DNA of 64,000 bases from JBEKUY01 sp049514555 (GCA_049514555.1 JBEKUY010000012.1:1-64000), one strand, 5' to 3'; positions 7,800 through 16,677 are shown, numbered from the stretch's first letter. A program made the numbers and translations. The notes: a model not told the origin generated them from the sequence alone.

Positions 7800-8932
7800 C
7801 AATCAGTCCTGAACCACGCTACCCGTTTCAGCAGCGTTCGCGCGCGGCGCGTCCACCGTCTCACCCACGCTCTCGCCAGAAGAGCCGCGCCACTGATTGT
7901 CTCCCGAATCCCCCGCCCGGCGATATGCTGGAATTGTGCCGCCGCGCAATCAAGCAAGTCATGACCCGCAAAGAAGTCCAGATACATCAGCCTCACACGA
8001 ACCTCAGGCCAGGACCGAGCCGGCGCGATTTTTCGGTTCCCAGCCTCTTCGAGTCGCCGTAGAAGCTGCTCGACGCGGCAATCGTAGGTGTGTTCCCGCA
8101 AGGCTTTCTCCCGGCCGGCATTGGCGATCCGGGTGCGCTCATCCTCGTTTTGGAGAAAGTGCCGGACGAGAGGAATGATCTCGCTCTCATGCCGGTAGGC
8201 GGCGAAGTGCACGCCCTCCTCGAAACCCAGCGCGGTAAGCTCGGTTGGAGCAGACGTCAGAAGAAGCGCGCCAGAAGCAAGCACTTCGAACACGCGGAGA
8301 TTGCATTCGTGCGGAGCGTCGTCACGGCCTATGTTCACGACCACGCGAGAGCGGCGATAGACACCGGCAACCTCCTCAAGCGTGTAGGAGCGCGACCAGT
8401 CGTTTGTGTGAAAAGAAGAAACCAGCCGGGGAAACCATTCGGCACGCCGACGATATAGCGAGCCGGAGGTTCTGCCGACCCAGCCAATTTCGTATTCGCG
8501 AGTGAGTTCCGGCCCTGCGAAGAATTCGCCCCGAGCGGCTTGCGGCAAGAGAAAAGCGCCCGGGTGGCCGGCCTGCTGGAAGATTTTATCGAATCCTGGA
8601 TGGGACACCGCTACGTGATCGAAGAGCGAAGACCAGCGAATGCGCCTGTGCGTAAAAGCGTGCGTATCAACTTGGAAACACACCGTGGGAATCTCGGAGC
8701 GTTCCAAACCCAGGGGAAGAACAGGGTGCCCCGATTCAAAATGGAGGACGCAAGACGGACGTTCCGGGCAGAGGCGCAAGAAGTCCTCCAATTGTGCGTC
8801 AGGAGGAACATCATCACCGGCGCAGAAGAACTCGATGCCCTGCCGCCGAAAGGCCGCCGCGTAACCCGGAATGAGCATCCAGTGATATCTTTCGAGGCAA
8901 AGGCAGAGAACGGTCGTGGGCCTTGCGCTCAC
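7799..8932 (-). CDS. CgeB-like glycosyltransferase
   Basis: 377 residues with the layout of spore-maturation-protein CgeB-like/GT1-domain-2 enzymes: an N-terminal region ending in TVCFQVDTHAFTHRR (cf. the conserved D-H-x patterns of the group), then YEIGWVGRTSGSLYRRRAEW. The C-terminal segment HECNLRVFEVLASGALLLTS matches the 'N-x-R-x-FE-x-x-ACG' motif of the family. It starts with GTG at 8932, which overlaps the TGA of the preceding gene (GTGA), and ends in a TGATG overlap with the carbamoyltransferase, so three genes are tightly coupled. Predicted cytoplasmic sugar transfer to the repeat unit; donor and acceptor unknown. Confidence 0.8.
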   Translation of the reverse strand: MSARPTTVLCLCLERYHWMLIPGYAAAFRRQGIEFFCAGDDVPPDAQLEDFLRLCPERPSCVLHFESGHPVLPLGLERSEIPTVCFQVDTHAFTHRRIRWSSLFDHVAVSHPGFDKIFQQAGHPGAFLLPQAARGEFFAGPELTREYEIGWVGRTSGSLYRRRAEWFPRLVSSFHTNDWSRSYTLEEVAGVYRRSRVVVNIGRDDAPHECNLRVFEVLASGALLLTSAPTELTALGFEEGVHFAAYRHESEIIPLVRHFLQNEDERTRIANAGREKALREHTYDCRVEQLLRRLEEAGNRKIAPARSWPEVRVRLMYLDFFAGHDLLDCAAAQFQHIAGRGIRETISGAALLARAWVRRWTRRARTLLKRVAWFRTD

Positions 8933-9993
8933 GGTTCAGGTCTACGTTCGAAAACGGGCCCGGCCATTGTGGGCTCACCCACAATCGTGCGCAGTTTGGC
9001 CAGGTTCTTGTCCGAGTACCATTGCCGCAGGCGGTAGAAGAAGCGCGGCGGCACCATAAGCGTTAGCCCAAGTACCAGGGCCTTGAACGCGCGATAGCCA
9101 AGAGTCGCTCCGCTGTAACCATAACGATAGCCTGCGCGCTCGACGCGATACGTTTGCCACGGTCTTCCGCCGTCCAGCGACAATCTGATGCGCTCGGCAT
9201 CCACCCAGATGGGCTCGGTCAGCGTGGCGATGACGTCTTCGCTCACGCCCAGCTCGCGGAGCTTCGGCGGAAAGCGGCGGAGCAATGCCGCAAGCACGGC
9301 GCCCTTGCGCCGAGCCTTGGCTTCGTCCTGTTTAGAAAACTGGTAGAGGTTCCCGCCATGCAAACGGTAATAGAAGAGCGGTTCGCCGAGCACCACTACC
9401 GGGGCCAACGCGGGGGCTAGTGTGAACATCCACTCGTCCGCCTCAATCACCAACTCTTCGGGGAACGGCAGGATGCGATCGAGAAGTGCCCTTCGAATGG
9501 TGATCTTGCTCGTTCCCAAGCACCAGCGCAAGTGCGTGAACAGGCGCGCAGTCGCGGGGTCTTTTAACTCGATGCGGTAGGTTTTGTCCGCTACGACCAC
9601 TCCCAGCGGGCGGCCGTCCGGATAGAACTCGTACTGACCGTGCCCCACCGCGCCCAATTCAGGATGTGCCTCGAATTGCGCGAGCGCCAATTTGAGCTTC
9701 TCCGGAGCCCACCAATCGTCGCCGTCGAGAAACGCGACAAACTCGCCGCGGCATTCGGGGATCCCGGCGTTGAAGGCCGAAGCCTGTCCTCCGTTTGCTT
9801 TGCGCAGCAGGCGCACGCGCGGCTCGAACTTGCGGACGATGTCCGGCGTGCGATCGGTCGAGCCGTCGTCCACGACGATAATTTCGCGCTCGGCCGCAGG
9901 AAAATCCTGCTCCAACACGCTCACGATCGCCTGCTCGATGAACTGTTCGTGGTTATACGTGTCAATCAGTACGCTGATGAATTGTTTTGCCAA
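8929..9993 (-). CDS. Family 2 glycosyltransferase (GT-A fold)
   Basis: 354-residue inverting glycosyltransferase. The N-terminal domain shows ISVLIDTYNHEQFIEQAIVS, IIVVDDGSTDRTPDIV (nucleotide-binding Asp) and VAFLDGDDWWAPEKL, where DGDDWW contains the metal-binding DxD-like motif. The start is TTG at 9993 behind AAGGGA, an unusual start but well placed; no nearby ATG fits better. The C-terminus (about 280-330) has hydrophobic stretches that could touch the membrane (ALVLGLTLMVPPRFFY). Coupled to the downstream CgeB-like gene by a 4-nt overlap. Role inferred: one step in building the oligosaccharide repeat. Confidence 0.9.
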   Translation of the reverse strand: MAKQFISVLIDTYNHEQFIEQAIVSVLEQDFPAAEREIIVVDDGSTDRTPDIVRKFEPRVRLLRKANGGQASAFNAGIPECRGEFVAFLDGDDWWAPEKLKLALAQFEAHPELGAVGHGQYEFYPDGRPLGVVVADKTYRIELKDPATARLFTHLRWCLGTSKITIRRALLDRILPFPEELVIEADEWMFTLAPALAPVVVLGEPLFYYRLHGGNLYQFSKQDEAKARRKGAVLAALLRRFPPKLRELGVSEDVIATLTEPIWVDAERIRLSLDGGRPWQTYRVERAGYRYGYSGATLGYRAFKALVLGLTLMVPPRFFYRLRQWYSDKNLAKLRTIVGEPTMAGPVFERRPEP

Positions 9994-10036
9994 GATTTTC
10001 CCTTACGGCGACACCTTCTCGCAACCTGCACATCGT

Positions 10037-11110
10037 TCACGATTCATTCCCAGCCATCCGCTGCGCGCGCTGGGCTTCGATCATCTCTTCCAGGATTGCG
10101 CCGAGGTTGCGGGTAATTTTCCAGGCCGGGTAATGGCTCTTGAACTTATTGAGGTTCGAGATGTAACAGATGTGGTCGCCCTTGCGCGCCTCGGCCACGT
10201 AACGCCAGTTCAATTTGCGGCCTGTCATCTGCCCGATGGTTTCGATGGCTTCGAGCACAGAGATACTGTTGTCGCGGCCGCCGCCGAGGTTGTAAACCTC
10301 TCCGGGGCGGGGGTTGGCGGCGAATTCCTCGATGGCGCGGACAACGTCGTGGCTGTGAATATTGTCGCGCACCTGCTTGCCCTGGTAGCCGAAAACGGAG
10401 TATGCGCCGCGAGTCAGCGTGACCTTCACGAGATAAGAAAGGAACCCGTGGAGCTCGACGGCCGAATGCGAAGGACCGGTGAGGCAGCCGCCGCGGAAGA
10501 TGCCCACGTTCATCTTGAAATAGCGGCCGTACTCCTGCGCGACTAGATCGGCAGCCGCTTTGGATGCGCCGAAAAGCGAGTGCAGCGTCCGGTCGATCCG
10601 GCAAGTCTCGTCCACGCCGTCGAAATCCTCGGGTCGGGCATAATCGTAGCGGGTGGCCAGCTCCTTGAGCGGAATCTCATTGGGGGCATCGCCATAGACC
10701 TTGTTCGTGCTGAGAAAAACGAAGACAGCCTCCGGGCAGTGCTGGCGGGTGGCTTCGAGCAGGTTAACGGTGCCGAGCGCGTTCACCTCGAAGTCCACGA
10801 GCGGAATTTCGCGGGCCTTGTCGTGGGAAGGCTGTGCGGCGCAATGAACGATCAGGTCGAAGCGGTGCGCGCGGAAAAGGTCCTCGATCCCGCCGCGGTC
10901 GCGGATGTCCAGATCGGCGTGCGTGAAGTTCCTTGTGACGCCCTTCAGCCGCGCGAGATTCCACGAGGTATCGCCGGCCGGCCCGAAAAAGACCCGGCGC
11001 ATGTTGTTGTCCACGCCGATGACGTGATGCCCCTGCCGGTCGAAATGCTCGACCGCTTGGGAGCCGATCAGCCCGCTGCTACCGGTGACCAAAATGGTCC
11101 GCGTCTTCAT
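10037..11110 (-). CDS. NAD-dependent sugar-nucleotide epimerase, CDP-paratose 2-epimerase-like
   Basis: Extended SDR of about 357 residues. Seen: NAD-binding TGSSGLIGSQA near the start, VIGVDNN closing the second strand, VHCAAQPSHDKA, STNKVYGDAPNE, a Ser/Thr-Tyr-x3-Lys equivalent in HSLFGASKAAADL (Phe occupies the usual Tyr place), and GYQGKQVRDNIHSHDVV. The STNKVYGD and GKQVRD motifs point to the CDP-paratose/tyvelose epimerase (Tyv/RfbE) branch, which would supply a rare 3,6-dideoxyhexose. ATG 11110 is preferred over GTG 11116 because GAGG lies five bases upstream. Its first 30 or so codons are nearly repeated in the chimeric gene at 14329. No other genes of a CDP-deoxysugar pathway are in the window, so the substrate is not certain. 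Confidence 0.85.
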   Translation of the reverse strand: MKTRTILVTGSSGLIGSQAVEHFDRQGHHVIGVDNNMRRVFFGPAGDTSWNLARLKGVTRNFTHADLDIRDRGGIEDLFRAHRFDLIVHCAAQPSHDKAREIPLVDFEVNALGTVNLLEATRQHCPEAVFVFLSTNKVYGDAPNEIPLKELATRYDYARPEDFDGVDETCRIDRTLHSLFGASKAAADLVAQEYGRYFKMNVGIFRGGCLTGPSHSAVELHGFLSYLVKVTLTRGAYSVFGYQGKQVRDNIHSHDVVRAIEEFAANPRPGEVYNLGGGRDNSISVLEAIETIGQMTGRKLNWRYVAEARKGDHICYISNLNKFKSHYPAWKITRNLGAILEEMIEAQRAQRMAGNES

Positions 11111-11216
11111 GAACACCTCGCCAAGACACTCTTCCCGGCCGGAATATATTGCGAGCGGGGTTCCACTCCACTCTCCCTGGCCGGGATCGGGAAGCGATCA
11201 GAGCCGGCGCCACGGT

Positions 11217-12161
11217 TCACTTGCGGCCTCCAGTCGTGTTGCAGCTCGACGCATTCGGCCCTGCCGCTGGGGCACGGCGTTTGCGTAGGCCCAAGCGAGA
11301 ACGAATGGGCCGGGTGGCATCGAGCATCGAAAACCATGCCCGGTAAGCGATTCCGGCGGCCGTCTTCCGACCAACGACCAAGTAATGACGATAGTTCTTT
11401 CGCAGCATGCGTGGAAGGAGCCGGTGAGTTGCGTTTTCAATCGTGTAAAAATGTCTACCGTTCCCGAGCAGCGCGTAGTTCTGCTGGGCTTCATCGCCCT
11501 CCCATACTCCAGCAGCTCCATCGGGATGATAAGAGTAATCGTGGTTCTGATGAACGGCCAGAACGACTGCGGAAGCGTCAACGACGGCCACGCCCGACGA
11601 CCGCGCGTACCAGACCAGCCAATTGTCCCAGCCGGGGCGCCCGGTGAGGAATGGCGGAATCTGGCCGAGGTACAGGCCCTTGGAAAAGACGAAATAATCA
11701 ATCCATTGCGGCGGACGCTGGAAGTTTGCCTGCAAAGCACGGGCGCGGATATCCGCTTCCCAATCCGGTCGCGAGAAATCAATCGGGGCAGTAATCTCGG
11801 TATCCCAGCGCCGGCCGATCATCAAAAAATCCTTGCGCCAGGAACGAACCCTCTCCACAGCGGCACGGAAATCGGAGAGCAGGAGAATGTCGCAATTCAC
11901 GTAGCAGAGCAGGTTGTGCCGCGCGGATCGCTGGGCGCTATCGAAGAATGATCGCAGGTACTTAGTTCCGCGCGCGTTGCGTTCTACCTCGGGCTCATGA
12001 CGGATCCGGAGTTCCCGCGCCGCATCAGCGGTCCCTTCATCGTCGCCGAAGAGGAAGATTTCCACCTCCGGATGGATGCGCTTCCAGCTCTCCAACGCGT
12101 TGCGCTGGATGATGGCGCTGTGGCCCCGGAAGGGTTTCGCGGTAGTGAAAAACGTCAGCAT
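11217..12161 (-). CDS. Glycosyltransferase-like protein, copy A of a duplicated pair
   Basis: 314 residues, beginning MLTFFTTAKPFRGHSAIIQR. The segment NLLCYVNCDILLLSDF looks like a GT-A nucleotide-sugar site (hydrophobic strand ending in N-C-D), and HQNHDYSYHPDGAAGVWEG near the C-terminus is strongly conserved between the two copies here. I know this family from bacterial polysaccharide clusters but cannot name a CAZy number with confidence. It is clearly paralogous to the gene at 14372-15274: nearly identical start, same length class, same blocks (WIDYFVFS, WDNWL, AVHQNHDY). It lies 12 bases after the GT4 gene and about 106 bases before the epimerase. Function inferred: sugar transfer in glycan synthesis. 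Confidence 0.75.
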   Translation of the reverse strand: MLTFFTTAKPFRGHSAIIQRNALESWKRIHPEVEIFLFGDDEGTADAARELRIRHEPEVERNARGTKYLRSFFDSAQRSARHNLLCYVNCDILLLSDFRAAVERVRSWRKDFLMIGRRWDTEITAPIDFSRPDWEADIRARALQANFQRPPQWIDYFVFSKGLYLGQIPPFLTGRPGWDNWLVWYARSSGVAVVDASAVVLAVHQNHDYSYHPDGAAGVWEGDEAQQNYALLGNGRHFYTIENATHRLLPRMLRKNYRHYLVVGRKTAAGIAYRAWFSMLDATRPIRSRLGLRKRRAPAAGPNASSCNTTGGRK

Positions 12162-12173
12162 AGACAGCGGCTG

Positions 12174-13439
12174 CTAATTGGACGCCAGCATCCTTTCGTA
12201 TAGTTCAACATAGCGCTTTGCCTGGATCTTGAGAGCGTATTCCTCCACCGCAACCTGGCGGCAATTCGTGCGCATCGCGGCGCGGCGCTCCGAATCGGTC
12301 AGCAACCGGCGAACTGCTTCGCCCAGCACGGCAGTGTCTCCAGCAGGCACAAGAATCCCCGTCATTCCATCCCGGATTATGTCCGGCACGCCGCCCACGT
12401 TGAAAGCCACGACCGGAACCCCGCAGGCCGAGGATTCGAGAATCGTATTTGGCAGATTGTCTTGCAGTGTCGGACACACAAACACGTCTGCTGCGTTGTA
12501 GGCGAGAGACATCAGGCGCTCGTCGCGGATGTGGCCGAGTGAAGTGTGCGGAACCGGCACATCCAACACGTCCGGTACGCGGCTGACGGTGACTAGCAAG
12601 ACGTCGGCACGATCTTTCAACGCCTCAAGCGCCTGAACGAGGAGTCTCATGCCCTTGCGCCGGGCACCGAGCACGTCCGCGACGCAAAGAACGATCAGCT
12701 TAGTCGGCGGCAAGCCAAGCACATCTCGAGCAAAACTCCGGTCCCGGGGCGCAAACGCCTGCAGATTCAAACCATTCGGAATCACGGAAACCGGGACATC
12801 GCTGAAGAGCACGCTCTGCTTTGCTTCTGCCGCCAGCCAGCGGCTGGGCGCCACCAGGTGCAGGCGGCCGGCAGGTATCTTGCGATAGGCGGCTTGCTTG
12901 CGCAGCCAGATCTTCGTGGAGACATCGGTCTCCGCGCCTGATCCGAGCTGCGGACAGTTGCCGCAACGATGGCGATAGCGTGCGCAGCCCTCGTCGAAGT
13001 GGCAGCCGCCCGTGAACGGATTCATGTCGTGCAGAGTCCAGACCACCGGGGCGCGGCGGGTGATGGCCGGCAGCACTGCTCGGTAATCCATGAATCCGGC
13101 GACCCAATGCAAATGATAGACTTCGGCGCCGGGCAACTGCCGGACAACGTCAAAGCCATACTCAGTGCGGTCGTCGCTGAACATATCCCTCCCCGCGGGC
13201 TGGCCTTCAACGCTCCCTCCAAATGTCCGTTGGAGAAACTCCCGGCGCAGGCTGCGGAAAATGCGGCCGGGCAGATCCGTCCTCGGAGCAAAGGCCACCA
13301 CGTTCGGATCAACAGAGCGCCTGCATTCCACGAACATCCGGGAATCGTGGCCGAGGTCACGCAGGCCTTCGTGCAGGCGGTAAGCAGCGCGCGCCGCACC
13401 GCCTTGGGAATCAAACGTATTGATGTGCACCACCCTCAC
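12174..13439 (-). CDS. Family 4 glycosyltransferase
   Basis: 421-residue GT-B enzyme. N-terminal domain: VVHINTFDSQGGAARAAYRL (the Gly-Gly-Ala loop of GT4) and WTLHDMNPFTGGCHFDEGC with a small Cys cluster (CHFDEGCARYRHRCGNC), typical of the WcaC/WcaI-like group. C-terminal donor domain: VSVIPNGLNLQAFAPRD, ADVLGARRKGMRLLVQAL, PTLQDNLPNTILESSACG, then VPVVAFNVGGVPDII, which is the E-x7-E region. It starts with GTG 13439, overlapping the upstream TGA by 4 nt (GTGA). Predicted cytoplasmic transferase acting on lipid-linked glycan; the specific sugar is unknown. Confidence 0.92.
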   Translation of the reverse strand: MRVVHINTFDSQGGAARAAYRLHEGLRDLGHDSRMFVECRRSVDPNVVAFAPRTDLPGRIFRSLRREFLQRTFGGSVEGQPAGRDMFSDDRTEYGFDVVRQLPGAEVYHLHWVAGFMDYRAVLPAITRRAPVVWTLHDMNPFTGGCHFDEGCARYRHRCGNCPQLGSGAETDVSTKIWLRKQAAYRKIPAGRLHLVAPSRWLAAEAKQSVLFSDVPVSVIPNGLNLQAFAPRDRSFARDVLGLPPTKLIVLCVADVLGARRKGMRLLVQALEALKDRADVLLVTVSRVPDVLDVPVPHTSLGHIRDERLMSLAYNAADVFVCPTLQDNLPNTILESSACGVPVVAFNVGGVPDIIRDGMTGILVPAGDTAVLGEAVRRLLTDSERRAAMRTNCRQVAVEEYALKIQAKRYVELYERMLASN

Positions 13440-14329
13440 GGTTTGACCGCTTCCATATACAACGAGTCAGGCTTGTAAACTGAGCCGTCAGGTTCGGTAT
13501 CGAGATGAAAGCCCGCCCAGCCGGGGATGCGGCTTTCTGCAGCTCCAACGACTTCCGCACCGGCGAACCCAACCCCCTCCAGCGACCTTGCCAGTGAGTA
13601 ACGGTCGTACATCCAGCGATGAACCTCGCCGGACAATCGAAATCGGCCGAGGTCATAAGCGCGCAGTCGGCCGCGGCCCAGAGCCAGGCGCGCGATCTGC
13701 CGTAAAACGAAGCTAGGCAACGCGGAGAATGATCTGCGTGCCGGGGACGATGCGGGCGGCGCTGTCATCCTGCGGAGTTCTCCCCCGAGGCGAGCCGCGA
13801 CAAACCCCGCCTCCGGGAGCGGATCGCGGCGCACATAGGCCAGCATCTCTCCGCCCGAGGTCTCGCGCACGGTCTGGTCATACATTTCGAGGAGCATCCA
13901 TTCATAACGTGCCCGCCATGCGGGATCGCCGGTGAGCGATCCTTCCAAAGCCTCCAGGTAGAGGCGCGCGATACGTTCAAGGTCCGGCACGGCTACGCGA
14001 ATCGTACCTCCGCTGCGTAACACGCGATGGCACTGCTTGAGCAGGCGTAATCCCTCGGCGCGGTGGAAATGCTCTAGAACATGAGAGTGATACACAACAT
14101 CGAAGAAGCCGTCGGCAAACGGCAACTCATCCCGAAGATCCCAGCGGCGAACCGCAGGGCCGGCCAGATGCAGGTCCAGGTTCACCCAATCCGGGTGAAA
14201 TCGTTCACCGCAGCCCAGATTCAGAAAGCGCAGGTTGTCCACGCCAATGACGCGATGGCCCTGCCGGTCGAAGTGCTCGACCGCTTCGGAGCCGATCAGT
14301 CCGCTGCTACCCGTAACCAGAACGTTCAT
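13436..14329 (-). CDS. Chimeric protein: epimerase N-terminus fused to a SAM methyltransferase
   Basis: 297 residues. Residues 1-32 (VLVTGSSGLIGSEAVEHFDR to VIGVDN) are the first beta-alpha-beta unit of an NAD-binding SDR and almost duplicate the start of the epimerase gene at 11110. Residue 33 onward is a class I methyltransferase: LRFLNLGCGERFHPDWVNLD (SAM motif I), WDLRDELPFADGFFDVVYHS, HVLEHFHRAEGLRLLKQ, RVLRSGGTIRVAVPDLERIA. The join is exactly where such methyltransferases normally begin with Met-Arg-x-Leu-Asn-Leu-Gly-Cys-Gly, so codon 33 (CTG) seems to replace the old start. The SDR piece lacks catalytic residues, so only methyltransferase activity is expected. GAGGGTG precedes ATG 14329, as in the parent gene. 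The stop overlaps the GT4 start (GTGA). Confidence 0.85.
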   Translation of the reverse strand: MNVLVTGSSGLIGSEAVEHFDRQGHRVIGVDNLRFLNLGCGERFHPDWVNLDLHLAGPAVRRWDLRDELPFADGFFDVVYHSHVLEHFHRAEGLRLLKQCHRVLRSGGTIRVAVPDLERIARLYLEALEGSLTGDPAWRARYEWMLLEMYDQTVRETSGGEMLAYVRRDPLPEAGFVAARLGGELRRMTAPPASSPARRSFSALPSFVLRQIARLALGRGRLRAYDLGRFRLSGEVHRWMYDRYSLARSLEGVGFAGAEVVGAAESRIPGWAGFHLDTEPDGSVYKPDSLYMEAVKP

Positions 14330-14371
14330 CGAACACCCTCTAAGCAGTTTTCAGATACACACCGCAACAGT

Positions 14372-15274
14372 TCACACTTTTTGCCCTGATTGGCGCATGG
14401 CCTTCGACCGCAACCCAAGTACGTGGCGGACCGGCCGGGTGACGTCGAGCGCGAGCATCCAAAAACGCTTCGCGTGGCGTCTCACGGCGGTCCCGTAGCG
14501 TTTCCTGTTGGGTTTTAGCCCGTCGGGCCATAGCACCTCGGTGGCGTCGGCAACGTCGCACATATGGCCCCATCCCCCGGCCAGCCGCAAATTCCGCTTG
14601 GCTTCTTCGCCTTCCCAGACTCCCCGCTCGCCCTGGGGATGGTAGTTATAGTCGTGATTCTGATGCACGGCCATGGCGACAGGAGAAATATCCACAACGG
14701 GCAGTTTGGAACGCAGCGCTTTCCAAATCAGCCAGTTGTCCCAGTACACCCGGCCAATGACAAACGGGGGCAGATCCGGGCCATACGCGCCGCGAGAAAA
14801 GACGAAGTAATCAATCCAGCCACGGGCTAGCCGGTAGCCCTCATGCAAGACGAGGGCGCGGAGATTTTCCTCCCAATCCGGCTGGTCGAACACCAACGGC
14901 GAGGTGATATCCACGTTCCAGCGGTTGCCGACCATCAGGAAGCGGGGATGCGCCGCCTCAACCTGTTCGAGAGCGCGACGGAGACTCGACATCAGGATAA
15001 TGTCGCAATTGACGTAGCAGAGCGTATCGTGTCGCGCGATCTGTTGGGCACGCGAGAACATGTAGTCGAGGTACTTCATTCCCGATTCGTGGCGTTCCAC
15101 GTGGAACTCGTGCCTCAAACCAAGCTCCTTGCACACCTCCGCCGCGCCTTCGTCGTCGCCAAACAGAATGACCTCGACGTCCGGATCCAGCAGCGTCCAG
15201 CTCTTCAGCGCGTTGCGCTGGATCACGGCGCTGTGGCCCTGGAAGGGTTTCGCGGTCGTGAAAAACGTCAGCAT
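14372..15274 (-). CDS. Glycosyltransferase-like protein, copy B of a duplicated pair
   Basis: 300 residues, paralogue of the gene at 11217-12161. Shared blocks: MLTFFTTAKPFQGHSAVIQR, LCYVNCDIILMSSL (putative GT-A nucleotide-sugar strand), GWIDYFVFSRGAYG, WDNWLIW, and MAVHQNHDYNYHPQGERG. Divergence in the rest suggests the copies now recognise different donors or acceptors. Downstream of this copy lies a gene whose start was copied from the epimerase that follows copy A, so the duplication included the beginning of the next gene. Predicted role: glycan assembly in the cytoplasm. Confidence 0.75.
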   Translation of the reverse strand: MLTFFTTAKPFQGHSAVIQRNALKSWTLLDPDVEVILFGDDEGAAEVCKELGLRHEFHVERHESGMKYLDYMFSRAQQIARHDTLCYVNCDIILMSSLRRALEQVEAAHPRFLMVGNRWNVDITSPLVFDQPDWEENLRALVLHEGYRLARGWIDYFVFSRGAYGPDLPPFVIGRVYWDNWLIWKALRSKLPVVDISPVAMAVHQNHDYNYHPQGERGVWEGEEAKRNLRLAGGWGHMCDVADATEVLWPDGLKPNRKRYGTAVRRHAKRFWMLALDVTRPVRHVLGLRSKAMRQSGQKV

Positions 15275-15345
15275 CTAGTATCTGCGCTCCCTAGCTTCTG
15301 GCGTAATGCAGCTACTTCGCCCGTGGAGTGGGCTTGAGCCATCCG

Positions 15346-16677
15346 TCAGACGGCATGATGAGCCCCTAATTTCTCACGCTGCGTTGATTGCCGGCGCTGG
15401 AGCAACGTCCGCGCCGCCTCGTGAACGGCATCCACGGACACGCCGAGGATGCAATGCGGTTCATACCAGTTACAGGCGCTACTGCACGGCTCAGAAGGCT
15501 TCTCCGGCTGCAACGCCAGGTATTCCGCGGTCCAGGGGTGAAATCTGACCGGAGAATTCGGGTGGCTCTGTCCGGCGCCGACGGGGTGACAGGAAATCTC
15601 CACCACCGCGGCGCCCGCAGCCGCGGCCAGGTGCATCGGGCCGCTGTCATTCGCGACCATCAACTGCGCGTGCTCCAGGAGGGCGGCGGTCTGGCGGAGC
15701 GTCGTCTCGCCGGCGAAACTGAATGCTGCGGCCCCGAGCTTCTGCTGAAGCCGGAACGCCAATTCGCGGTCCTCAGGTCCACCCACGATCAGCAGGCGCG
15801 CCCCCAATTCCTGTACCAGGAAGCGGCCCACCTCAATAAAGCGGCCGAGCGGCCATAGCCGCTTCGGGTGGCCCGCGCCAGGAGCGATGCCGATGAGCAG
15901 ATCCCCGCCGGTCACTCCCCGGGAAGCCAGCGCCGCCCGCGCCGCCTCGCGGTCCTCCTCACTGAGCCACAATTCCAGATGATCGTCGGTAACCATTCCA
16001 CCCACTTCGCGGAGAAAGTCCAGGTTGCGCTCAACTTCGTGTTTCGGAGCGTGGGCGAAGAGCGTCCGAGTGAAGAGGCTATCGAGATCCCGGTTCATCC
16101 GCTGCTTCATCGGCGAAACATTCTCAGAATATCCAATGCGGCAGGGGGCGCCGCTGAAGTAAGCGACGAACGCCGAGTGATAGTCGTCCACATCCCAACG
16201 CGGCAGGAGTGCGAGGTCGAACCGGCGGGGCCACAGATGTACGCGGGCCAGACGGAGAGCGCGAAAGTGCAGCCCCAGCAGTCCTGTGCGTCCGGGGTAC
16301 TGCGGGTCAAACGTGAGCACTGCATTCACGTGTGGGCACAGCTCCATGAGATTCACGAACCGGGGATCGACCACCAGCGTGATCCACGTAACGGGATTCG
16401 ACCGGCGCAGCTCGCGCAGAAAGGGACTCATCAGGACCAGATCGCCAATCGCGTCGAGCCGCACTACGAGAATACTGCGCGCATCTCCCACGGCAAGATC
16501 AGAGGCTCGCGCGTGACGGTCCGCGCGAAGAAACGGCCCTACAAGAATCCTGGTGATCTTCGGCGCAGTGAGTTTCCGCGAGACGGCGAGGATGCCTCGG
16601 ACGATAGCTCGGCGCGACGCGCCCGCGGAGGCCAATATGAACCCGTCTTTCAAGCCTGTTTCCTCGCGCAAACCCAA
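15346..16677 (-). CDS. Family 9 glycosyltransferase (heptosyltransferase-like)
   Basis: 443 residues, about 90 longer than typical WaaC/WaaF owing to an N-terminal extension of about 65 residues. GT9 features: ILVVRLDAIGDLVLMSPFLR (conserved R-x-D-x-x-GD of the acceptor domain), IGIAPGAGHPKRLWPLGRF, and the donor-domain motif MVANDSGPMHLAAAAGA. The C-terminus carries PCSSACNWYEPHCILGVS, a Cys cluster often seen at the end of GT9 proteins. The start at 16677 lies inside the end of the upstream methyltransferase gene (overlap 28 nt); a later start is possible, since the core begins near residue 65. Likely adds a heptose-like or other sugar to an LPS-type core or glycan. Confidence 0.9.
   Translation of the reverse strand: MGLREETGLKDGFILASAGASRRAIVRGILAVSRKLTAPKITRILVGPFLRADRHARASDLAVGDARSILVVRLDAIGDLVLMSPFLRELRRSNPVTWITLVVDPRFVNLMELCPHVNAVLTFDPQYPGRTGLLGLHFRALRLARVHLWPRRFDLALLPRWDVDDYHSAFVAYFSGAPCRIGYSENVSPMKQRMNRDLDSLFTRTLFAHAPKHEVERNLDFLREVGGMVTDDHLELWLSEEDREAARAALASRGVTGGDLLIGIAPGAGHPKRLWPLGRFIEVGRFLVQELGARLLIVGGPEDRELAFRLQQKLGAAAFSFAGETTLRQTAALLEHAQLMVANDSGPMHLAAAAGAAVVEISCHPVGAGQSHPNSPVRFHPWTAEYLALQPEKPSEPCSSACNWYEPHCILGVSVDAVHEAARTLLQRRQSTQREKLGAHHAV

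Noticed and set aside
7799..7802. TTG start one codon upstream of the carbamoyltransferase ATG
   Set aside because: ATG 7799 overlapping the TGA is the usual coupled form; the TTG has no advantage.
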